From positions 1 through 42,167 of the IMG/VR virus record IMGVR_UViG_3300032087_002049: DNA of 42,167 nt; one strand, given 5' to 3'. The notes below the pieces were generated by a model. The model was not told where the DNA came from, searched no databases, and worked only from the letters and a program-made list of their open reading frames with translations. Below, one piece after another: positions 20,046 through 28,162 of the stretch (positions are counted from its first letter, which is position 1; every line of letters starts with the position of its first letter). The position numbers were made by a program, and so were the translations under genes. Source of the DNA: a virus.

Positions 20046-21650
20046 ATGGTTGTAGATGTTAAGCCACAGGTAACTATAGATTATAGTGAATCTAAAGTTA
20101 AACAGCTATTAGCACGTTATAGAAAAGCTAAAGCTGTAAGAGATCAATGGACTCCTATTTTTGAAGATTGTTACGAATATGCTATGCCACAAAGAGAATC
20201 TTTTTATTCTGAAAGTATTGCAAAAAGAAGAAGTGAATCTATATTTGATGAAACAGCTGTTGTTGGCGTGCAAGAATTTGCATCTCGTTTACAAGCAGGC
20301 ATTGTACCCAACTATGCAAGATGGGCAGATTTAACTTCCGGAACAGAAATACCTAAAGAACAACAAAAAGAAGTTAATGAAAACTTAGATCAAGTAACTG
20401 AATATATATTTGAAATATTACAGAACTCTAATTTTTCACAAGAAGTACATGAAACATTTTTAGATTGTGCAGTTGGCACAGGTGTATTACTTGTTGAAGA
20501 AGGTGATGCTGTACAACCTATTAGATTTAGATCAATTCCGTTACCACAAGTATTATTAGATTCTGGTTATGATGATAAGATAGATCATATATTTAGAGAG
20601 CGATATATAAAGTTTAAACAAATAATGATTGCATATCCTAATGCTAAACTACCTGAACAAATGGTGCAGGAGATGAGCAAAAATCCAGATCAGGATTGTA
20701 AAATAATTGAAGTTGTATATAGAAACTATGAGAACAAAAAAGAAGAAGAATACACATATTGTGTAATATCTGAAATGTATAATGCAGAATTATTTTCTAA
20801 TACATTTAAAGGTATTGGTTCTAATCCATTTATTGTATACAGATGGAGTAAATGTGCAGGAGAAGTATATGGTCGTGGACCACTTCAATTAGCTTTACCT
20901 GCAATAAAGACAGCTAATTTAGTTATAGAACTAATACTTGAAAATGCACAAATGGCAATCTCTGGAATGTATCAAGTTGAAGATGATGGTGTCATTAATG
21001 TTGATAATATACAATTAATACCCGGAACAATTATTCCTAAAGCTGTAGGAAGTAGTGGTTTAACACCTGTCGCACCTGCAGGAAACTTTCAAGTATCTGA
21101 TTTAGTGATAAGAGATATGCGAACTAATATTAAAAAAGCCTTATATAATGATATGTTAGGTAATCCTAATGAGAAAACACCTATGTCTGCAACAGAGGTA
21201 GCAGAACGTATGGCTGACCTTTCTCGTCAAATAGGTGCGGCATTTGGTAGATTGCAAGCAGAACTTGTAAATCCTGTATTACAACGAGTTATTTACATTT
21301 TAAAAAAACAAGGACGAATCAATATACCTACTGTTAATGGTAGAGAAATAAAAATACGTTCATCTTCTCCACTAGCACAAGCACAACAACAACAAGATGT
21401 AGCAACTATAGATAGATTTGTTGCAATGTTACAAGGTAGAGTTGGTCCACAGATTACAAACTTATTAATTAAGCAACAAGATATGGCAAAGTTTATTGCT
21501 AAAAAATTAGGTGTTCCAGAAGAATTAATTAGATCAGATGAGGAAATGATTGAAGCAGGACAGCAGTTACAGCAGATGGGTGCTAATATGCAACAAGGTG
21601 GAGTTGATCCAAAACAAGCATCAGATATTGCAAAATCATTTACAGGGTGA
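20046..21650 (+). CDS. Portal (head-tail connector) protein
   Basis: 534 residues, close to T7 gp8 (536). Family landmarks: LLARYRKAKAVRDQWTPIFEDCYEYAMPQ at the N-terminus, FDETAVVGVQEFASRLQAGIVPNYARWADL, PFIVYRWSKCAGEVYGRGP, and a C-terminal MSATEVAERMADLSRQIGAAFGRLQAELVNPVLQR helix. The dodecameric ring it forms is the DNA gate and the tail joint. The last ~50 residues are Gln/Met-rich. The start follows the preceding stop with no gap. Confidence 0.93.
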   Translation: MVVDVKPQVTIDYSESKVKQLLARYRKAKAVRDQWTPIFEDCYEYAMPQRESFYSESIAKRRSESIFDETAVVGVQEFASRLQAGIVPNYARWADLTSGTEIPKEQQKEVNENLDQVTEYIFEILQNSNFSQEVHETFLDCAVGTGVLLVEEGDAVQPIRFRSIPLPQVLLDSGYDDKIDHIFRERYIKFKQIMIAYPNAKLPEQMVQEMSKNPDQDCKIIEVVYRNYENKKEEEYTYCVISEMYNAELFSNTFKGIGSNPFIVYRWSKCAGEVYGRGPLQLALPAIKTANLVIELILENAQMAISGMYQVEDDGVINVDNIQLIPGTIIPKAVGSSGLTPVAPAGNFQVSDLVIRDMRTNIKKALYNDMLGNPNEKTPMSATEVAERMADLSRQIGAAFGRLQAELVNPVLQRVIYILKKQGRINIPTVNGREIKIRSSSPLAQAQQQQDVATIDRFVAMLQGRVGPQITNLLIKQQDMAKFIAKKLGVPEELIRSDEEMIEAGQQLQQMGANMQQGGVDPKQASDIAKSFTG

Positions 21651-21662
21651 TATAAAAGTAGA

Positions 21663-21950
21663 ATGAAAACAAAACCTAATCGTATAGTAGGATTAGATAA
21701 TTTTGAACGAAGTCCTGACGAAGAAACCCGTCTTAATTTTATCTTTGAAAGTGTATTTAAAACTGATGCAGGAGCAGAAGTTCTTAAATATCTTCGCCAA
21801 ATAACTATAGAAGCAGTAGCAGGTTCAGAAATATCTGATAATCAGTTACGTCATATAGAAGGTCAACGCTATATTGTAGGTTTAATACAAAGAAGACTTA
21901 ATAAAGGTAGAAGTCAAAACATTATAAAGGAGAAACAAAATGTCAGATAA
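21663..21950 (+). CDS. 95-residue head-region hypothetical protein
   Basis: Starts MKTKPNRIVGLDNFERSPDE. The pattern NFIFESVFKTDAGAEVLKYLRQIT...LRHIEGQRYIVGLIQRRL is common in phages between portal and scaffold genes (GR.ivg.I..rl). A short soluble helical protein; it overlaps the scaffold gene by 11 bases. Exact role unknown. Confidence 0.65.
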   Translation: MKTKPNRIVGLDNFERSPDEETRLNFIFESVFKTDAGAEVLKYLRQITIEAVAGSEISDNQLRHIEGQRYIVGLIQRRLNKGRSQNIIKEKQNVR

Positions 21951-22725
21951 TGCTGAAGAAGTACAAGAACCCATACCTGAAAACATAACACAAGACCCAC
22001 AACCAAATCCAGAACCTGTTGAAGGTAATGTTCCACGTGAAACATTTATACAAGAAAGACCAGAAAATATACCTGAAAAGTTTTGGAATGCAGAAACAGG
22101 AGAAATACGAACAGACGAATTATTAAAATCTAATGCTCATCTTGAACAATTTGTTGGTGGTAAAAAAGAAGAACTAAGAGATGAGATTATAAACGAACTA
22201 TCTGCAGAAGCAGAATCTGATATGCCAGAAGAATATACTTTACCTGCGTTACCAGAAACTGTTACAGAAGAAGATGTAGCAGAAAATCCATTATTTGATT
22301 GGTGGGTTGACCATTGCAAAGCAAATGCCTATGACCAAGAAATGTTTGAAGATGGTATTAACTCATTTGTTACTGCGCAAGGACAGTATGCACCAAATCT
22401 TGATGCAGAGGCAGAAAAATTGGGAGAGAATGCACAGGCACGATTAGATGCTGTTGACTCATTTACACAAAATTATTTTGCTCCTGATGATTATGAGTAC
22501 ATACAAACGACACTCGGTCAATCAGCTCAAGGTATTGAAATACTTGAGCGTGTTATGGAATTGCAAAATCAAAATATATCAAGAGCACCTACTGAACCTG
22601 CCAATAGAATGACAATAGAAGATGTTCGTTCTATGATGAAAGACCCAAGATACTTTGATCCGAAAGAACGTGATGAATCTTTTGTCAGGCGTGTAGATGA
22701 TGCATTTCAAAGATTGTATAGATAA
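21940..22725 (+). CDS. Scaffolding protein
   Basis: 261 residues, very acidic, with an N-terminal Glu/Pro/Asn-rich stretch (EEVQEPIPENITQDPQPNPEPVEG). Next come the IPEKFWNAETGEIRTDELLKSNAHLE segment typical of T7-like scaffolds, coiled-coil helices and a C-terminal MTIEDVRSMMKDPRYFDPKERDESFVRRVDDAFQRLYR. It guides capsid assembly and leaves before packaging. The place between portal and capsid is standard. The start has AAAGGAG. Confidence 0.85.
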   Translation: MSDNAEEVQEPIPENITQDPQPNPEPVEGNVPRETFIQERPENIPEKFWNAETGEIRTDELLKSNAHLEQFVGGKKEELRDEIINELSAEAESDMPEEYTLPALPETVTEEDVAENPLFDWWVDHCKANAYDQEMFEDGINSFVTAQGQYAPNLDAEAEKLGENAQARLDAVDSFTQNYFAPDDYEYIQTTLGQSAQGIEILERVMELQNQNISRAPTEPANRMTIEDVRSMMKDPRYFDPKERDESFVRRVDDAFQRLYR

Positions 22726-23261
22726 TGTATATGGACATAGCAGTTCCTGATGATTGTTTTGAACTTGCTCCAAAAATAAAACAAACAGACAAATATGAAC
22801 TTGCTGTAATGGGCAAAGATCCTCTTTGGGTTTTATTGTATCCATTCAGAATTAATAGAGAAAATGTACATACCTTTGGCGTTTACAAAGATGATGGCAC
22901 AATAGTAGCTATGTTTGGTGGATGTGGCTCACACGCTAATCCAAAAAAAGGAACAGCTTGGTGGTTAAGCACACACGAACCTTTTGAAAGTTTTCACTAT
23001 ATGCGACACCAGAAACGTGTGTTTCAATGGCTTGCTAGTCATTATTCATTTATGTGGAATGTGGCTACTGAAGAGCAAAAAACAACTCTTAGATGGGTTG
23101 AATATATGGGATTTACAATTTCTAAACGTCCGATACTTGTCAAGAACGTAAAAATGAAGTATTTTAGTATTGAACCGAAAGGTTTTAAAGGTGAACCCAT
23201 AGATAATGTGTGTGGCCCTCGTTGGATAACCCGATATCAGAAATCTGCGGACAATTCATAA
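22725..23261 (+). CDS. T7 gp13-like (DUF2833, GNAT-fold) protein
   Basis: 178 residues. HTFGVYKDDGTIVAMFGG...GTAWWLSTHEPFESFHYMRHQKRVFQWLASHYSFMWNVATEEQKTTLRWVEYMGF is the signature of the family that includes T7 gp13. It is an acetyltransferase-like fold ending in the RW..WMGF element, usually described as an internal virion or morphogenesis protein. Catalytic use of acetyl-CoA has not been shown for the family. It overlaps the scaffold stop by one base. Confidence 0.75.
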   Translation: MYMDIAVPDDCFELAPKIKQTDKYELAVMGKDPLWVLLYPFRINRENVHTFGVYKDDGTIVAMFGGCGSHANPKKGTAWWLSTHEPFESFHYMRHQKRVFQWLASHYSFMWNVATEEQKTTLRWVEYMGFTISKRPILVKNVKMKYFSIEPKGFKGEPIDNVCGPRWITRYQKSADNS

Positions 23262-23291
23262 ACTGTAATATTAACTTTATAGGAGATAGTT

Positions 23292-24116
23292 ATGGCAACT
23301 TCCATTACTACTGCCTTTATTAAGCAGTTTGAATCAGAAGTCCATATGGCATACCAACGTATGGGTTCTAAACTGAGAAATACAGTAAGACAGCTTAATA
23401 ATGTAAAAGGCAATCAAGCGAGATTCCAGAAGGTGGGCAAAGGGTCTGCGACTGAAAAGTCAAGACACGCTAATGTTCCAACTATGGAAGTAACGCACAA
23501 TACAGTTGATGTAACTCTATCTGATTTCTATGCGGCAGATTATGTCGATAGACTAGATGAGTTGAAAACTAACATTGATGAAAGACAAGTTCTTTCTCAA
23601 TCAGCCGCCGCCGCTCTAGGTAGAAAAACAGATCAATTAATTATTGATGTGTTAGATGCGGGGTCTAATAGTAACAATGTCGTACATGGTTCAGCAGGTT
23701 TAACTCTTGCTAAATCATTAACAGTTTACGAAGCATTTGGTGAAGCAGATGTACCTGATGATGGACAAAGATATTTTGTTGTATCACCTGCAGGTTGGGC
23801 TGACCTATTACAAATAGATCAGTTTTCAAGAGCAGAGTATATTGGTGAATCAGAATTACCATATGCAGGTGGCCTGACAGCAAAAAGATGGCTAGGGTTT
23901 ATGTGGTTTACATTCTCTGGTTTGTCTATTTCTAGTACAACTAGAGATTGTCACGCTTGGCACAGATCATCAGTTGGTCTTGCTATGGGTTCTGATATCA
24001 GAACTGAAGTAAACTATATCCCTGAAAAGGTCAGTAATCTTATCACTTCATATATGTCTATGGGTGCTGTGATGATTGACAATGATGGTGCGATAGAATG
24101 TCAAATAACAGAATAG
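23292..24116 (+). CDS. Major capsid protein
   Basis: 274 residues with a GGAG ribosome site. FIKQFESEVHMAYQRMGSKLRNTVRQLNNVKGNQARFQKVGKGSA at the N-terminus, DVTLSDFYAADYVDRLDELKTNIDERQVLSQSAAAALGRKTDQLIIDVLDA in the middle, and FVVSPAGWADLLQIDQFSRAEYIG later are the landmarks of this HK97-fold podovirus capsid group. It is shorter than T7 gp10A (345). The gene is followed by a small structural gene and then a strong hairpin, as expected for a protein made in excess. Confidence 0.92.
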   Translation: MATSITTAFIKQFESEVHMAYQRMGSKLRNTVRQLNNVKGNQARFQKVGKGSATEKSRHANVPTMEVTHNTVDVTLSDFYAADYVDRLDELKTNIDERQVLSQSAAAALGRKTDQLIIDVLDAGSNSNNVVHGSAGLTLAKSLTVYEAFGEADVPDDGQRYFVVSPAGWADLLQIDQFSRAEYIGESELPYAGGLTAKRWLGFMWFTFSGLSISSTTRDCHAWHRSSVGLAMGSDIRTEVNYIPEKVSNLITSYMSMGAVMIDNDGAIECQITE

Positions 24117-24126
24117 GAGAAACATT

Positions 24127-24375
24127 ATGGCTTTTACTCAAGCAAACTTAAAAAAGATTGCAGGTGGTGGAGATCAAAATGTTTATCTCTACAACTCTAC
24201 AGATGCTGTAAGTACTATTATAGGATCTGGATATTTTAATAATGCTACCAATCAGCTTAAACAGAATGATGTAATCATAGCTGTTGGGTCAACTGGTGGC
24301 ACAAGAACAGTAGATGTCATTGTTGTATCAAGTGCAACAGCGGCGGCTACTGTAACAACTATTAATGGTACATAG
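24127..24375 (+). CDS. Small head protein, possible decoration protein
   Basis: 82 residues, beginning MAFTQANLKKIAGGGDQNVYLYNS. The second half is Thr/Val/Ala-rich beta (NDVIIAVGSTGGTRTVDVIVVSSATAAATVTTINGT). AGGAG lies before the ATG. It lies between the capsid gene and the terminator, so it shares the strong capsid transcript. Similar small beta proteins in this slot are annotated as head decoration or minor head proteins. Confidence 0.6.
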   Translation: MAFTQANLKKIAGGGDQNVYLYNSTDAVSTIIGSGYFNNATNQLKQNDVIIAVGSTGGTRTVDVIVVSSATAAATVTTINGT

Positions 24376-24376
24376 G

Positions 24377-24406
24377 ATATTGGGGGAGGCAACTCCCCCG
24401 ATATTT
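24377..24406 (+). terminator. Post-capsid hairpin terminator
   Basis: Twelve-bp stem (ATATTGGGGGAG with CTCCCCCGATAT, one G-U) closed by a GCAA tetraloop, followed by a short TTTAAATT. It sits between the capsid block and the tail-tube genes, the same place as the T7 late terminator after gene 10. The U-run is short, so partial read-through into the tail genes is expected. Confidence 0.7.
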
Positions 24407-24411
24407 AAATT

Positions 24412-25029
24412 ATGGTAAGTAAAATAGATATATGTAATCAAGGTTTAGTTTTAATAGGTGCAAATACTATTGCATCATTTACTGATAATACAGTTGAAAG
24501 TAAGGTGGCAAATCAATTATATGAAACAACACTAAGAGCATTACTTACAAAAGCAAGATGGCGATTTGCATCAAAACAACAACAACTTTCAAAACTTTCT
24601 ACAGACCCTTTAGATAAATGGGATTCAGCATATCAAATTCCTAATGATGCTATACTAATACATACAGTTACAGTATCAGATAATGTAATAGTTTTTGATA
24701 GATATGGAGAAGAATTGTTTACAAACACAAGTTCAAGTGATGTAGTTATATGTCATTATACATATCAACCACACGAAACAGAGTTTCCAGATTATTTTAC
24801 ACAATCGGTTGTGTTTGAACTTGCTAGTTTATTTGCAGGAGCAATAGCAAGGAACGATCAATTATCACTTCTATACGAAAAAAGAGCAAGACAACAATTA
24901 GTAGTTGCTCGAAGTATGGAATCACAAACACAAACAACTAGAAAACTAAATACAAGTTTATTAATAGAAGTTAGAAACAGAGGTACTGCAGATGGTATTA
25001 GAGCAGTTTTACCAAGTAGCAGTAGTTAA
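24412..25029 (+). CDS. Tail tubular protein A
   Basis: 205 residues (T7 gp11: 196). SKIDICNQGLVLIGANTIASFTDNTVESKVANQLYETTLRALLTKARWRFASKQQQLSKL is the family signature. DKWDSAYQIPNDAILIHTV and FVFELASLFAGAIARNDQLSLLYEKRARQQLVVARSMESQ follow. It forms the adaptor ring between portal and nozzle. Its ribosome site is poor, the hairpin terminator lying only a few bases upstream, so output may be kept low relative to capsid. Confidence 0.88.
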   Translation: MVSKIDICNQGLVLIGANTIASFTDNTVESKVANQLYETTLRALLTKARWRFASKQQQLSKLSTDPLDKWDSAYQIPNDAILIHTVTVSDNVIVFDRYGEELFTNTSSSDVVICHYTYQPHETEFPDYFTQSVVFELASLFAGAIARNDQLSLLYEKRARQQLVVARSMESQTQTTRKLNTSLLIEVRNRGTADGIRAVLPSSSS

Positions 25030-25032
25030 TGA

Positions 25033-27654
25033 ATGGCAACACAAAGAGTACACCAAAATAGTTTTACTCGTGGTGAAGTTGACGAAACGCTTATTGCCAG
25101 AACAGATTTAGGTGCTTTTCAACAAGCACTTAAAAAAGCAAGAAATGTTTTTGTTTTAAATCAAGGTCCGGTAGAAAGAAGGCAAGGTACATTATTTAGA
25201 TATGATTTAGGAGAACAGACTAGAATAGAACCATTTATATTTAATGAAAATCAGGAATATATATTAGGATTCCAAAATACAAAACTATTAATATTTAGTA
25301 CAGCAGGCGTATTACTACAAACTATAACAGGTTGTTCTTGGGTAACAGCAGAGTTATTTGAACTTACATATACACAGCAAGCTGACACAATGGTTGTTAC
25401 ACATAAAAATTTTGCACCAACAATTATTAAAAGAACAGGAGCTACCACTTTCACTAAAGAAGACTTTGCTTTTAAAACGTCAACAAATGGTGAGCAAATA
25501 TTTCAACCATATTTTAAATTTGCAGATGATAATATTACTATTGATATAGATTCTACTGCAAAAAGTGCAGATGATATTACTGCAGAAAATATATTAACAG
25601 GAACTACATATGTAATTAAAACTGTTGGAACTACTGATTTTACAGCATTAGGTGCTTCCGCAAATACTGTAGGTGTTCAGTTTACAGCAACTGGAGATGG
25701 TACATCAACAAGTGGTACAGGCACAGTTGATTCATATGTTATAGTTACAGCAAGTAGTTCGTATTGGACGTCAAACTATGTAAATAAAACTATACGATAT
25801 CACGGTATTGAAATACTATTAGATACATATACTTCTGCTACAGTTATGCGAGGAAGATTACAAGCAGATGTAAAAATTGAACTTGATGACGACCCATTTA
25901 AAGCAGAAGAAGGAGATAGCACAGTAACTGTTTTGCATCCACAACACGGATTTACAAGTAGTGCTACAATAGAAGTTGAAGGTGCTGAAGCTATTTTAAA
26001 TGAAGATGGTGTTGGCATAACTGCGGCAAATCTTAATGGTAGTAAAACTATAACAGTATTAGATGACGATAGATATACATTCGAGGCTGACGCAAGTGAT
26101 ACAGGAGGAGATTCTGGAGATGGTGGTGGAACCAATGTAAAAATTATTGCACATCCTCCAACACGAGCGTGGGATGAACAAGTCTATAGTAATGTAAATG
26201 GTTTCCCTACAACGTGTAAGTTTCATCAACAAAGATTATTTTTTGCAGGTGGAGCAATAAGTGATTTTATAGCAAGTAGTAAAACAGCAGACTTTTTTAA
26301 TTTTAGTGTAGGTGAAGGTGAAGATACTGACTCTATACAAATATCGATTGCATCAGATCAAATTAATGAAATACGACATATTATAGCAGGTAAACATTTA
26401 GAAATATTTACAAGCACGGGTGAGTTTTATTTAAAACCACAGACAGGTAGACCACTTACGCCTTCAGATATACGAATAGAAAGACAAAGTAGTTTAGGTT
26501 GTACACAAACGTGTATGCCACGATTGTTTGATGGTGCGGCAATTTTTATACAACCAAACGGAAAAACAGTAAGAGAGTTTTTTTATAATACAGCAACAGA
26601 AGATTATGTTCCTACTGTTATTACATTTCTTTCACCACAAGCTGTGTCTAATCCTACAGACACAGGTATTATAAAATCAACAGGTAAGAAAACAGAACAA
26701 ATGATTATCTTTGCTAATGATAATGGAACACTTGGCGTATTTTCTGCACAACGTCAGGAAAAACTAGCAGGATGGGTAGTTTGGGAAACTGATGGAAATT
26801 TTGAGTCAACAGCCGGAACAACATCATTTTTATATGTTGTTGTAAAAAGAACGATTGATGGTGCAACAAAATATTATTTAGAGCAAATAGCTAATTCACA
26901 ATATGCTTTGCCTACAGATTGTTCTGTAAGTAAAACTATAAGTACTTCTTATCAACCACACGGGACAGTATTGGTTAATGGTGCTTTTACATCATCTAAA
27001 CAACTTACACTAGATGGATTTAGTAATGCACCAACATCAGGAGAAAAATTTAAAATAGCATCAGGATCAACAGAATACACTATACAAAGTGTTAATGCTA
27101 CAGGTGTGTCAGGGGAATATATAGTTATTATTGATCAAGCTGTATCAGCATCTAATAATGCAACAATAGAATTTACAACAAGTAGAGTATTTACAGGATT
27201 AGATACAAATCCAGATTTAACAGGAAAAACAGTTCACGCTACATCAGGTTCTAATGAAGATGATGATATACGATACTATGGCTCATCAATAGTAAGTGCA
27301 GGAGGTGTGGCAAACTTTGACTTACCTGCAACTGCCTGTGATATAGGATTAACATATACAGTAGAAATAGAAACATTACCAATGGATTCAGTACAACCTG
27401 TAAGAGGATTAGGATCTACATATGGATTGCCTAGGAAAATAGGAAAAACTATATTAGAATTATCTAAAACGTATAATTTACAAGTAAATGGAAATGATGT
27501 ATTGCTTAATGATAATGGATTACAAATGGTAGGATTTACAGGGAAAAAAGATATACATACACTTGGTTATTCACAAACACCTAATGTAACAATTTCACAA
27601 ACTGTTCCTGTACCTATGCGAATAGTAGCAATAACTTCGGAGGTATATTACTAA
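25033..27654 (+). CDS. Tail tubular protein B (nozzle)
   Basis: 873 residues (T7 gp12: 794). It begins VHQNSFTRGEVDETLIARTDLGAFQQALKKARNVFVLNQGPVERRQGT, the standard opening. PTRAWDEQVYSNVNGFPTTCKFHQQRLFFAGG and the QSSLGCTQTCMPRLFDGAAIFIQPNGKTVREFFY block are also typical. At about residues 188-235 it carries an inserted Gly/Thr-rich beta segment (GTTYVIKTVGTTDFTALGAS...) that occurs in many unrelated phage proteins as a small surface domain. The C-terminus is Val/Thr-rich. Confidence 0.9.
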   Translation: MATQRVHQNSFTRGEVDETLIARTDLGAFQQALKKARNVFVLNQGPVERRQGTLFRYDLGEQTRIEPFIFNENQEYILGFQNTKLLIFSTAGVLLQTITGCSWVTAELFELTYTQQADTMVVTHKNFAPTIIKRTGATTFTKEDFAFKTSTNGEQIFQPYFKFADDNITIDIDSTAKSADDITAENILTGTTYVIKTVGTTDFTALGASANTVGVQFTATGDGTSTSGTGTVDSYVIVTASSSYWTSNYVNKTIRYHGIEILLDTYTSATVMRGRLQADVKIELDDDPFKAEEGDSTVTVLHPQHGFTSSATIEVEGAEAILNEDGVGITAANLNGSKTITVLDDDRYTFEADASDTGGDSGDGGGTNVKIIAHPPTRAWDEQVYSNVNGFPTTCKFHQQRLFFAGGAISDFIASSKTADFFNFSVGEGEDTDSIQISIASDQINEIRHIIAGKHLEIFTSTGEFYLKPQTGRPLTPSDIRIERQSSLGCTQTCMPRLFDGAAIFIQPNGKTVREFFYNTATEDYVPTVITFLSPQAVSNPTDTGIIKSTGKKTEQMIIFANDNGTLGVFSAQRQEKLAGWVVWETDGNFESTAGTTSFLYVVVKRTIDGATKYYLEQIANSQYALPTDCSVSKTISTSYQPHGTVLVNGAFTSSKQLTLDGFSNAPTSGEKFKIASGSTEYTIQSVNATGVSGEYIVIIDQAVSASNNATIEFTTSRVFTGLDTNPDLTGKTVHATSGSNEDDDIRYYGSSIVSAGGVANFDLPATACDIGLTYTVEIETLPMDSVQPVRGLGSTYGLPRKIGKTILELSKTYNLQVNGNDVLLNDNGLQMVGFTGKKDIHTLGYSQTPNVTISQTVPVPMRIVAITSEVYY

Positions 27655-28160
27655 TGTGTGGTGCAATATTAGGTTTTTTTGGTAACTTATTTAGTGATGA
27701 ATCTAAGTATATAAAAGCTCAAATGGAAATGGAGCAACGTATGGCTATGGAAAAGAAAAAGCAATACGAAGAACAAGCAAAAGCAGAAATGCTAGCGGCA
27801 CAACAAAGAGCAAATGATATAAAAGAGCAAGCACAAAAACTTAAAAAAAGAAACTTAGCGGCATTTGGTGCTAGTGGTGTAGAAATTAATGCACCAAGTT
27901 ATGGTGCTTTTTTACAAGCAAATAAAAAGGCAACAAGTAAAGATGTTAATAATGCTAGACTAATGGGAATGGAACGAGCTAATAATGCTATGCTTGGAGC
28001 AAGACAAGCTGTTATGGAAGGTCAAGCGGCAGGTATAAGAGGACAAGCACAGCTATCTGCTAGACGAACAAGACTTTGGGCATCAGCAGGAGATGCTGTA
28101 GGAGAAGCAATAGGATTTGGAATGAATGCTTATAATTTTAGTAAAACAGGCACATTTTAA
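27654..28160 (+). CDS. Internal virion protein, T7 gp14-like
   Basis: 168 residues (T7 gp14: 196). It opens MCGAILGFFGNLFSDESKYI, followed by a long charged helix (KAQMEMEQRMAMEKKKQYEEQAKAEMLAAQQRANDIKEQAQKLKKRNLAAFGASGV). The segment AAFGASGVEINAPSYGAFLQANKKATSKDVNN is typical for this class. In T7 the protein leaves the virion first and forms a pore in the outer membrane. The start overlaps the nozzle stop. Confidence 0.75.
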   Translation: MCGAILGFFGNLFSDESKYIKAQMEMEQRMAMEKKKQYEEQAKAEMLAAQQRANDIKEQAQKLKKRNLAAFGASGVEINAPSYGAFLQANKKATSKDVNNARLMGMERANNAMLGARQAVMEGQAAGIRGQAQLSARRTRLWASAGDAVGEAIGFGMNAYNFSKTGTF

Positions 28161-28162
28161 AA

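Noticed and set aside
25800-26135. Long minus-strand frame opposite the nozzle gene (also at 29500-30030, 30079-30636)
   Set aside because: These lie wholly inside strong plus-strand genes, have no ribosome site and show Ser/Leu-rich shadow composition.
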